Of a stretch of DNA of 64,000 nt, positions 33,035 through 43,099 are shown piece after piece. Every line of letters starts with the position of its first letter. Position 1 is the stretch's first letter. Both the position numbers and the translations under genes were made by a program. Source of the DNA: Taenia hydatigena (taxonomy: Eukaryota; Platyhelminthes; Cestoda; Cyclophyllidea; Taeniidae); the NCBI GenBank assembly GCA_036345935.2, contig JADWOT020000010.1, positions 10,004,422-10,068,421 of the forward strand. The letters are read 5' to 3'. The notes below the pieces were generated by a model. It saw only the letters and a list, made by a program, of their open reading frames with translations. It was not told the DNA's origin and searched no databases.

Positions 33035-33839
33035 CCCTCTGTCTGTTTTTTTGGTTAATGAAACTCCCATAGCTATTTGTTGATCAGTTGCGATCACACC
33101 GTACTTTACATAGTCTTCAGATATTTAAATGGCTATCGCATGAAGTTGACCAAACGATGTATGGAAGGGCTTCCTTGGGGTTTAGTGTGAACTCTGGGTC
33201 TCGTGGATGGTCCAACACCAGTTCCAGGACGACGTTGTGCTCTCACATACCTTAAATGAGAACGAGATCGGCATCTAAATAGATTGGACAATGCTGCATT
33301 ACAGGGTCCGAAAGGCAGCGCATGTCTTCCGTAGGTCCTCTGTGACAATGCAAAGGCTGCCTTTTTACTCTCGGTTTCAGCTGATTCCACTTGCGTGGTG
33401 AATCAATTTGGCTTGTATAGGGACTTGCACAAGTTGCTGCTGTGGAGCTGTAAAAATGCGTCTATCTGCTTTACGGCACTCTACTTTGCATAATCAGCGC
33501 GTCGTTCTAGGCTTCTTTTGTTCTTCTATGCCCACGCAATTGAAGAGGCTTATAGTGATTTTGATGACTTTTGATATCACCTCGATAGGTGACTCCTTCT
33601 GACAGAGGAGGTAGTGTGTCTGTGTGGTTGTCAGATGGGTCTAGTCTCGCCATGACCAATGTATGCCTCACAATGCCGCGACATGGAACTCTACATGCGA
33701 ATTTAATCAGCACTTCACGAAGTCCTTTACCTGCGTTGTTGGTGCAGTCCAAGTTGTTCATAGGTGTGGCTATGGATTCTGGAATGGCGTTGCTGATGTC
33801 ACCAGCGCCTTCCAACGGCAGCACCTTCTGTAGTTCCGG

Positions 33840-33950
33840 TGTTGGGTATATTCAAGTTCTAAAAGAGTTTGCCAACCACGGAAGTAAGATTATTGTCCGT
33901 GATGCTGATGGAGACAGCTACTGGTCTAAGGAAGGTGGATGGAAGTAAGT
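33840..33950 (+). other. Possible exon (IIVRDADGDSYW)
   Basis: After a CTTCTGTAG acceptor-like site the plus strand reads LKEFANHGSKIIVRDADGD, then SYWSKEGGW, and reaches a GTAAGT consensus donor at about 33946. The inverted partner at 24570-24755 shows that this piece was duplicated separately. The composition is protein-like, but the family is unknown. Confidence 0.35.
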
Positions 33951-34079
33951 GAGGGAGATCAGCAGGGACAATAAGGGGCAACATACCAAGGATTAATATT
34001 TTTACCTGTGCTCTAAGGTCAGGTTAGGCTTTAGAACATGTCGTCAATGTCAAGGTTATTGATATTACCATAGATGCTT

Positions 34080-34315
34080 GAGAGTAGTAGCCATTAGAAA
34101 ACTCAATGACTAGCGCGATCGAGCGTGCATGCAGATAGGGAGTTCCAGTGGTGAACAGGCTGTATGCTTTTTTCTCCCAAAGACTCACTTCCTAATTCAT
34201 TTTTGTTGTCAGTAAACAATGCTGAAAGGCTCATAAAATGGCTATAATTGCAATTCGGAAGTTTCTTTTGTCTAAGAGAATCAAATCGTGGCAGAATGCA
34301 TTGAATGGTATTAAC
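34080..34315 (+). repeat. Direct repeat of 41490-41695
   Basis: Both copies contain TAGTAGCCA followed by an AGAAAACTC word, and GCGTGCATGCAGATAGGGAG. The first copy ends exactly at the stop region of the secreted-protein frame at 34319-34678. The second joins the GTICKTN-type segment instead. Confidence 0.7.
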
Positions 34316-34318
34316 TCA

Positions 34319-34678
34319 TTAGGTTGAGCGACCTCGAGAACGAGAGTGACTGACTGGCGCCGTGCATTGGCGTGTGCATGAGCGACGAAATTTGTGTGTC
34401 GGATCAAAAGAGAACAGCCGGGCAATTGCTTGGTCATTATTCGGCAGGTGTGCAAACCGATTTGGGCTAATATAACAGGACTTATTATCTGTTTTGCATG
34501 GTCTGCAACGCTCTGCTGTGCCTTTTGGCGAGGGCAGGTTCTGCTGAGTTTCCTGATGCAGTTGATCGTTTACCAAGAGTGGTGCCACTTTGCGCTTACA
34601 ATTTTCCGCCTTTCCTTGTGTCAATCCAAAACCCATGAAGATAGAAGCAAATAAGATTGATGTAACAGCTGACATCAT
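34319..34678 (-). CDS. Candidate secreted protein, 119 aa
   Basis: The frame begins with two ATG codons at 34673-34678. The N-terminus MMSAVTSILFASIFMGFG then LTQGKAENC is a typical signal peptide with a plausible cleavage site before KAENC. The mature part is basic with six Cys, followed by an Arg/Ser-rich end (SHSRSRGRST). It is a complete frame with signal peptide and stop, but without a recognised family or a second copy in the window. Because it is unsupported by conservation, it may be a first exon only. Confidence 0.4.
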   Translation of the reverse strand: MMSAVTSILFASIFMGFGLTQGKAENCKRKVAPLLVNDQLHQETQQNLPSPKGTAERCRPCKTDNKSCYISPNRFAHLPNNDQAIARLFSFDPTHKFRRSCTRQCTAPVSHSRSRGRST

Positions 34679-35089
34679 TCTGTCGCAGAAATCAAAAAGG
34701 TGTAGTGGTTTCGTGCCGCCCTGAACGGCCTAAGTACCGCAATCATCAACGCGACGTGAGCGCACTAGCTGGTGTCCCATGTCTTTGACGTCGAGGCCCA
34801 ACAAAGACGCCTACGGATACTATATTTTCGAGTTTTTTTGTGATTTTCTGTCAAAGCATGCACTAAGAGTGAACTTTTGGGAATCGGTTGTTGACAAAAT
34901 GGTAGGAGTAGTGGTTGGTAAGGGAAATAACAAAACCATAAATTATGGTGCCTGAACTAGCAAAATTTCCTGTTTACAATTCGGTATGGGTGGATTAGGC
35001 AGCTTTCGGAGTACCAGTGGCACAAGTTCCTTGCTCTCTCAAAAATGGGCTTGTTAGCAAAGCTATCGCTACTATCCTAAGATAGTAGA

Positions 35090-35470
35090 GATGCAGAATT
35101 GAGATGGTTACTGAAGTCGAACAAAGCTGACCGGTGGCGCCAGTAACTGCACAGTCACCGTGACGTGGTGGAAAGTGAAAGCACCCTAATACCAGGCCGA
35201 TTAGTGGCCTAAAAAGAAGGTATTCTCTTCTCCAAGAATCATGCCATGTTGGAAAGTACTGATTCCTAGTGAATTTGCGAAATCTGAGACATCAGTCGCT
35301 ACTTCGGTCTGGTCCGAATTCTTGACCTGAATGAACAACAATGAAGAGCAAATTATCTCATAGTCGGTAATGTTGGTAGTGATGCCAGTGAGGAGCATCA
35401 AGACAGGATGAAGCGACACCGTAGAATTCGTCATGGACACGCAGCTGAATTGTTTGGTGGTAGGCCTCAT
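35090..35470 (-). pseudogene. FN3-like segment, minus-strand partner of 42.28-42.68 kb
   Basis: The minus strand reads FSCVSMTNSTVSLHPVLMLL, then ITDYEIICSS, which fits strands A-C of an FN3-type domain. Further along, in another frame, ATNRPGIRVLSLSTT corresponds to the A-x-N-R-P-G end seen at 10.6 and 17.2 kb. The frame closes between the two parts, so this is a relic. The inverted partner at 42280-42680 has the same arrangement. Confidence 0.35.
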
Positions 35471-36452
35471 GTTACACCCACATTACAAAGTGCCCAGAAG
35501 CATTTATGAATGGCTTTTGAGCACCTGCATGTCTCTTGAGCATGCAGCTGCAAAAGGCCTCTTGCCACACCTTAATATTTCACATGATCTGACGTTTAAT
35601 GTGTAATGACCATTTGGGCTTCATATCCTCCCCAATCTGTTCCCATCTCTACCTTCCAATCACTGCTTGTCTAAAGTGGTTCGACCATCAATGCAGCACC
35701 TAACCTCTCACATCAGTGGTGCACCAAGGAGAGGAGGAATGTGTCAAAGTGTCTTTGAAGTCATTGTCAAACAAAATTCACCAATCCATCTCGCAGTCTG
35801 CTCGTAAGTTAAAGATCCAATCGACATCTGCTGTTTTCCTTTCCTTAAAACTAGTCATGTGTGAGGTGATAGGTTTGCAGAGAAGAGTTTGAGAAATCTT
35901 GGTGCTTTCGCATGACTCCAAGTATGTTGCACCACCCTGTAGCTTTTAATCAAAACTTTTATGCGTGACATGAATCACCTAACTTAGCCTCATCCTCCAA
36001 CACTGATGCAGTGAAATGATTTAGCTATGAGGTCGCCTGCGCTCACACTAAGCTTCACACCCCGACGAAGTTTATGCTGAATTTCTAAGAAGAGAAGCAC
36101 AGCTTTTGTGCCAGCAGCATTAGTGAGCTGCGAAAGGCATTTAGCTGTAGCTTCGAAGCAATAAGTGGCAAATTTAGCATTTCGCTTTCCCAAAAATTAA
36201 CGTTTGTACATCTTTCATTGCTTTATGAAAAAGGCCATGCACCAAGACCTGCCTTCATAGAGATGACCACCGAGTGGTACAAACCAGAAACTAGGAATCA
36301 GAATGCTACTAAATATGGTAGTCAAAGTTTAACAAAACACGTAAGCAATGAAAGGGAATGTAGCCTGGAACAGAGTGTTACAATACAATCCCATGTACCA
36401 AAGCAAAGTGTAGAATAGCGAGATGGCATGGAAGAACAGGTTTTTACCCGAA

Positions 36453-37469
36453 TCACAATGAGGTTGGATTCGGTGACACATTTTGCCCTTGGCTGCTTCT
36501 TGCAGCGTCGATGTTGACTATTTGCAACGCAGCCATTTGGAACGCCTCATACAGATTCACGAACAAACTACCCTGTTGGTGCAGACGACAAACCCTCCAC
36601 CAGTTATGACGTGTAAGTCTCGCTGCAGTTCTGCCAGACCTTTGCAATGTGATTCTGTCGAGTCTGTGAAGACTGGTTATGAGATGCTCAAAACACTCAC
36701 ATGTGGAGGAAACATCTTGTGCATCTTGCGAATTTATATTTAAGATGAAGAGCATTGGAGGGTAAGTCCTCAGTTTAACAGCGAGATTGGTGATGCGCAA
36801 AATGAGGCGTCTTAATCCAGGTGGAAGACTGCATCCAACGTGACATTGCAGTGCAGAATTGATCATGTACACCAAACCATGGCATCTACGGAGATAAGAC
36901 GCCTCGAAGGACTTATGGTACAGGTCATTTATCGCTTTTATGTATTCTTCATTGAGACGAATCTCAAAGTTAGTCAAGAAAGCGACATTTTCAATAAGTT
37001 TAGGTCTAGCGTTGTAGTCCATTTGCAATGGTCGTCCACACTTCTAAGCCACATAATGGAGAGAGGGCCAAAAGGGATGATTGTAACCCAAATCAATTTC
37101 GCAGCATCCAAGCATTAAAAATCGAATTATCCTGCCACAGTTAGATAGGACATGGTTTATGCACTGCGGAGTGTATTGACAACATTCGTGGTGGTATCGT
37201 TGAGCAGTGAATAGAACCCTTCCTTCTGAGTGTGCATTCAACTCTGGGTCGGCTTTGCTCTTTACAAAAGCATGAGTGGAATACAGCATGCAACAAAGTT
37301 TTGCGTCCACCCACTGCATTTGTGTCACGTAACTGCGCAAAATGCCTTTGATGGTGAGAGACCTGAGAACCGACCTCATGTGGGGCATTGTCTCACACAC
37401 ATCGACGATGTCCATGGCATCGGGGTATTCGCAAATCTCGATTCATACATGCTGAGGAATCCTCTCCAT
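36453..37469 (-). pseudogene. F-box/degenerate Arf-like copy D, two in-frame stops, no indels
   Basis: From the ATG at 37467-37469 to TGA at 36453 the length is 1017 nt, exactly that of copy A, and the alignment needs no gap. Codon 9 is TGA (CGA in A) and codon 142 is TAG (TAT in A). Otherwise the frame is open, including LTNFEIRL, YMINSALQC, YPPMLFILNINSQD and the QNVSPN tail shared with A. The C-terminal tail groups D with A, although they lie on opposite strands and 34 kb apart. It lies in the spacer of the large inverted repeat. It is a pseudogene unless internal starts are used; the ATG at the MDIVDV position would give a product lacking most of the F-box. Confidence 0.8.
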
Positions 37470-37499
37470 CGTGCATCTCGCAGGCCTACTAAAAGAATC

Positions 37500-37970
37500 T
37501 CAACTCCGACTTGCAATTTATTCGCTATTAGCAGAGTTCGCTTGGGTGAAAGTATGAATGTGCGCCTGATTCGAGTTAGCCATTGCCGTGAGGCAAGTAT
37601 TTGGTCTGGCTAGGCCACCGACTGCACAATCTGCCAGGTTTACTTCAGCCAAATGTTCCATGCACTTTCGCCAACAACTATATTCTATCAAGGCTGTAAT
37701 GTTCCCTACCCTACTATTCAATGGCACTTACTATTCCATTTGATTTTCTTTTGCCACATTTTGAAGGGTAGGTTAATCCTCCGCTTCAGACTGTGCGGTG
37801 GCAATGCAGGGGTTTTGGATGGTTTTCCCGTTTTCATCTTCACTCTTACTTCCTGACATCTCAAGTGGCTGCAACACACTTTAAACTTCCCTGCCCGTTT
37901 CGATGGGTAGGAACAATGCATGATGATGTGCGACCTAAAGTGCTATATTCTGACAACCACCACCACCCTT
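37500..37970 (-). repeat. 5' flank of F-box copy D, shared with B and C
   Basis: The flank matches 26340-26890 and, inverted, 15070-15600. The shared part extends past AACAATGCATGATGA at about 37913. Presence of the complete flank shows that copy D was duplicated with its upstream region, so its two stop codons were probably acquired afterwards. Confidence 0.65.
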
Positions 37971-37974
37971 GACT

Positions 37975-40700
37975 GCCTTACAAGTTAGCAATCCTCGCTG
38001 ACGCTTAATCAGATGCTGTATTTCGCATTCTTGGAATGAATGGCCTGACTGCTTGAGATCCTCAATTTCCGATTTTCGATGGCTACTTCTGCACTGTGTG
38101 TTCTCGTGTGCAGATGATCATTAAGATGCAAAGGGGATCAGAATATACGCTAGCAATAAGGAGTGAAAACACTGCTATTTTGGCAGTTATTTTGTCGCAG
38201 CATTGTCAGTTATGGAAAATCTTGGTTAACTGAGGTCAGTGATTCGGAAATTATTTCGAGACTAGCCGTTTTTGCAAAAAACTGAAGAAGTGACACTTTA
38301 AAGTCTGTCATCATAGTTACTTTTACGTACTTATGCAACGAGGATTAATGGGTCAGAGAAAGGCGGCCTAAACATAGACGTCATAGCAATTCTCGAAATT
38401 CAGCTAAGTATTCTAGGCCTCATAGAATAGTTTACATACTTGCCGCAGGTATTGTTTTATGGCAGACACCCGCAGTTTTTAAATAAATGTTAAACATATT
38501 TTTCAAGATCAAATTCCTGTGATCGTTCCATCAATTGAATTCACTTTTTGATCCACTACTCTAGTGACTCTAATCAAACATTTTAAGGCGTTCTACCTAC
38601 CAACATCACCTCCTCACCACTTCCCACACACCTGTTGTAATCCAGTCACACATTCAAGGTAGGCTTGCAGCAAATACGCGCACTTCCCACCACCTAAATT
38701 ATCACCATGTTCATTGACCTGCTTTGCTGCAACGATTCAACGATGCTTTTAAGCCACCTCATTGTTATGACTCCTCATGCAACATTTGGTCACCACAGCC
38801 ACCATAGAGTTCTGTGAGATCTCAGTGGCGTCTCCAATTTCGCTTCTCCTCCTCTATTAGATAGCAGCAATGCCATATTCAGCAAATCAATTTGTGAGAC
38901 AGAAGGCAGCTCCATCACTTAGTGGGTAAACTCACGAACACTTTGCTCGATCAAACCTGCTTGTGACAAAAATATCTCCCTGAGATCTTGCCGTCATTTC
39001 GAGCAGCCATAGCACATTTTAACGCCTATTTAAGGTGATTTTGCTACGAAGGTTTAGCTTCTTCACTTAGGTGTGCAAACTGCACGATGTCTCGTTTTTA
39101 CAAATGTGAACAGATTCGGACTCATCTAGCACAAGTTTTAAGACCATAGTCGGTTTTTTCGTAGAGGCTACGACTGCTTATAAAAATGTAAAGTCATTGC
39201 CGTTTGTGATGGTACAAGTATTTGTGCAGATTCAGGCTCTAAACAAATGGAACCACTCTGATTCCACACACGTTGCCAGCGTCATAAAACCCCTATTTAT
39301 CGCCAAATGAAAATCCGATGTTGTCTATGCAGGCACAAACATGCACCTAGGAATCGTCCTTACAAAAGTGACTGATACATAATTGCGACATCAATTTGGT
39401 CAGCTTCGTTAATACTTTGCAACCCACTAGAAATGGCCCTAACATGATGAGATGAAATGACTTTGAGAGCGGCGGTGAATGAGCGGATGCCTCCATATGC
39501 TATGCATCAACGGCCTAATTGACCTGTGAGTCAACGTGTGCATTAACAGTGAGGTCTCGTTGGCGTTGCGACAGTAAACAGTCATGAACCTTCCTGATTG
39601 CCCTTTGAAAAGCAACTAAATCTGTTTGGCTTCATAGTATGCAATCCGCGGGACTATAATGCGAGGCGTTAAAGAGGCTTCTGCAAATGTAAAGAGTGGA
39701 GAGTAGAGAGTGTGGTGTCTCACCCGAAATGGTGGGCTCTAAGTCAACATGCGTGAAGTGTTAGAATGAACCTTGTCGCAATTCTTCACTAAACGCTGGA
39801 AGCAGTGGGTAGTGTTTCAGCAACTAATCCGATGACAACATGCGCCGCGGATTCGCGTGGCATGGAAACCAATTAAATAGCGTGTGCATGGTATGCATGC
39901 TGTGAATTCCATCAATGTCATCGCATGGGCTTTTTTTCGTTCCTCACTGTACTAACGCAACACTTCTCTCTTCTATTCTTTACTGTGATGGATCGCGCCT
40001 GCAAAATGTCACATGAACACGTCACAGAAAATTGAATAAATTAATACAATGTCTAGTGCCTCCAGGAACGCGCAAGATTTTGGAGTCCATCAAGGATGGT
40101 GTCCGCCTACGTAAGAGCACTTTAATGCATGCATGTGACCGCATCGCACAAAGGTTGAACAGTAAGAAAACCAATTAACTGCATCTAATTTAAAGGCGTT
40201 AAGTCAAGTAAATGGCAAGAAGATGGTTCTGTCTTCATAATCCTGTTGACTCAGATAATGTAAGGTTGAAGGCCTTCCAATTGCATAGGCTTCTTTGTGG
40301 ACGTCATCAGTGCTAGTGGCAGTATCACTATGCGGCTTGGCGAATATTAGTGAGGCAAGCCCTCTTCATGTCGGATGCGCATTACTTGTAAACCATGACC
40401 AAGGGAGGGTATAGGCATATGCAGAACCCTGCAATGATTAATGTGTCAACTTGTGCAGATGCATTGCCAAAAGTTCAATTGCCTATTTCTTGCCTTTAAG
40501 CGACAACATTGTCTATAAAGTGGCATAGCGCAGGCCAACTTGAACAATAGTTCTCTTCGCTACGAAGCACCTGTCAATGAGAAGGCAAGTTGCGTCTTTT
40601 CGTTTTCCTTTACACTTCGAATTCCAATCTTACTAAACATGGATAATTGAGGCCGATGCTCAAGTACTACCTCTTTCGTGCATTACCTTACATCGCCTTA
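37975..40700. other. Intergenic sequence; one EFSQN-type relic
   Basis: Most of this stretch holds nothing I can identify. At about 38740-38900 the minus strand carries a degraded member of the repeated EFSQN-type segment (DATEISQNSMVAVVTK). No long open frame with coding character was seen. Confidence 0.4.
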
Positions 40701-41059
40701 CAATGAAGCAATGAATGATGCACAGGTTAACCTCATCTTATCTTTATAGACTTGCGACGATAAAACGCAGGGGAAATCGCTGTGTTATGCATGAGATTGC
40801 ATTTTTTTCTGCAAATCAGGCTACTTTGCGACATGGCCTAAGCGCTTTTTTATCAAGTTTGTTATGGCAGCAGCTGCTTCAAAGCTACAGCATGTATGTG
40901 TTCACTGTCAAGCCTCCCAATCGGTGTGTTGATTCCATGGAAGTGTGGACCAAATTTGATTTAATTTGTGGAGTGTGTCTATGTCTCCTCTACGATTTGT
41001 CAGTACCCTTCTAGGATTATTAAATCTGAAGAGACACATCATGCCTTTACTGTGATATA

Positions 41060-41700
41060 GAGGGAATTGGCTCAAACACTGCGGCAACATGCTGCCTCCC
41101 TTAGGTAAGTAAACAATATGACAATGACAGACATTGCAGGTGATTTAGTCACTCCGGTTGGTTTGGTTTGTTGAGTCAATTATTCGGTTAGTCAGTGAGT
41201 GGGTTGCATAAAGTATACGTCAGGTGTACACTGGTGTCCCATTTTTACGCGGACATCGAGCAAATCAAGCAGTATTGCCTTCCATCTCGCGAATTTGCAA
41301 TTGCTTTTATTTTAAACCACACCGCGGTGTGCATCACGTTAAAATCACCGGGGCGATTGACGTTGGCAGACTCAATGTTGCAGCCGTGATCAATGCCAAG
41401 ACAGGAACTATATGTAAGACGAGTTGGGAAGTCGTTTGTTTCTCACAGGCATCGTTACATTTACAAGACGATCCAACGTTCTTGCTTGAGAGTAGTAGCC
41501 ACTAGAAAACTCCATGATTCGTGCGATCGGGCGTGCATGCAGATAGGGAGTTTCAGTGGTGAACGGGCCGCAAGCTTTTTTCTCCTGAAGACTCATTTCC
41601 TAATTTGTTTTGGTTGTCAGTAAACAATGCACAAATGGCTCGTAAAAGGGCTATAATTAGAACTTGGAAGTTGTTTTGTTTTGTGAGGTGGCAGACTATT
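41060..41700 (+). repeat. Composite of three repeat pieces
   Basis: The segment is assembled from a piece related to 31500-31640 (41060-41200), a piece related to 29640-29870 (41230-41490, with the GTICKTSWEV frame) and a piece related to 34080-34310 (41490-41695). The pieces are widely spaced in their other location and adjacent here. Confidence 0.6.
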
Positions 41701-42279
41701 ACCTCGCCAGTGATTCAATATATGCTAGGTTTAATTGCATAGAATCTGCCAAAGCAGTGACAGCTTTCGCCTTGGCAATGATCGTTTCTGTGTGCGCATA
41801 ATCGCGATGTGAACAGCTTGCTTCCGCCCACGTCCATTTTCATTGCACTGTGTCAGCAGATCATGCACTCAATCTGCTGTTTTGCCGTCCTAAGCCATCC
41901 TGCGAGGTGACGAAGCGGAATGGATCGGCAGGGACATTGCCTCCCGTACACCCATATCAAATGGCCACCGTGCTCTGCATCCTGCACAATAAAACATTAG
42001 GTAATCATGAAGATTATTGACACATGTTTTGATTTCAATTGCACTTAAAGTCCGTCAAAGCACTAAAGTTGGGATCCTTGCCTGTTGCGATCATTTGTAG
42101 ATTTGAAGAAGAAGAAGGAGGTGGTGGTGAATGTTTGAATGGAATGGAACTAGGCAAAGGGAACAACCGTCAGTCTAATTAAGACACACTCTTTACCAAG
42201 AGAATGAGCTGCATGCTCAAGAGACAAGCATCTGATTGGATAGCTGCGGTGGTCACGTTGGTATTAATGTGGGTGTAGC

Positions 42280-42680
42280 AGGAGTCTTACTACTAAAAAA
42301 TTCCACTGCGCGAGCATGACGAATTCCACGGTGTCGCTCTATCCAGTCCTGATGCTCCTCATTGGCGTCATCACCACCATTGCCGACTATAAGAGAATTC
42401 GCCCTTCATCGTTGCTTATTAAGGTCACGATTTTGGACCAAGTCGAAGTAGCGACTGCCAAGTGTGATCACCCAAAATGAAGTCACAGAATGCGGATGCC
42501 GACTGTAAATTAGTGCTCTTCTGCATGGCTTGGTTCTTGGAGATGAAATGACCTTATTCATGGCTTCTAACCGGTTAGGCATTAGGGTGCTTTCACTTTG
42601 GAACACGTCACGGTGACTGTGCACTTACTGACGCCACCGGTAAGCTTTGTTCGAATTCAGTAACCACTTCAATTCTGCAT
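42280..42680 (+). pseudogene. FN3-like domain relic
   Basis: The plus strand reads SMTNSTVSLYPVLMLLIG, then IADYKRIRPS, and later ISALLHGLVLGDEMTLFMAS followed by NRLG. The last part has the Leu-x-x-x-x spacing and A-x-N end of an FN3 domain. A stop (CCAAAATGA) separates the two parts, so it is not a working exon as it stands. It is the inverted partner of 35090-35470. Confidence 0.35.
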
Positions 42681-42719
42681 CGCATCAACGTCATTTTTCT
42701 TCGCCAACCAAAGACAGGA

Positions 42720-43070
42720 TAGCATTTACAAATGCAGTAGAATGTGCTTCTCCTCCACAGTCCATCCTCCTGCCACACCACCATGCAGCTCCAACTGCTG
42801 TCTATTGACAAGACACGAGTAGTACAACGCAATCATTTTAAATAATGTGTGTTTCATGGCTTGACATCGCAAGATGTGTAGATGAAGGGTACTAAGTAAA
42901 AGCGACTGGAGTGTTTGATGCTGTCGAGGCACGTCTTTTAAAATGCAACACATTGATGGAGACGCCACGTGAAGTAAACCCAATGCAGTCAGGTAAATGT
43001 GTTCCTTACCACTCAAATTACATTCCATTGATGTCAACGTGTTCTGACATCTGACACTTTGCAACCTCCA
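42720..43070 (+). repeat. Degraded copy of the Cys-rich segment
   Basis: Reading the plus strand gives IMCVSWLDIARCVDEGY, as in 31988-32266, then a stop and frame changes. A further relative is at about 45540-45790. Confidence 0.5.
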
Positions 43071-43099
43071 ATCTCACATAACTGAAGTTCGCGGTGTGA

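Larger units (their letters stand above)
20716..33822 (+). repeat. Large inverted repeat, arm 1
   Basis: Positions 20716-23125 and 30697-33822 are matched in reverse complement by 53089-50693 and 50689-47612. The intervening 23126-30696 is absent from arm 2. Matching is very high near the inner end: the segment 32740-33034 encodes the same residues as 48353-48647 in two antisense frames (71 and 62 codons). It is lower, with indels, around the FN3 exons. At the inner end the match stops at 33822/47612 after TCCAACGGCAGC. Confidence 0.9.

Noticed and set aside
33507..33824. 105-codon minus-strand frame whose last 68 codons recur at 47675-47881
   Set aside because: Nucleotide identity between the arms is almost complete here and the plus-strand frame is preserved as well, so neither frame is supported as coding.
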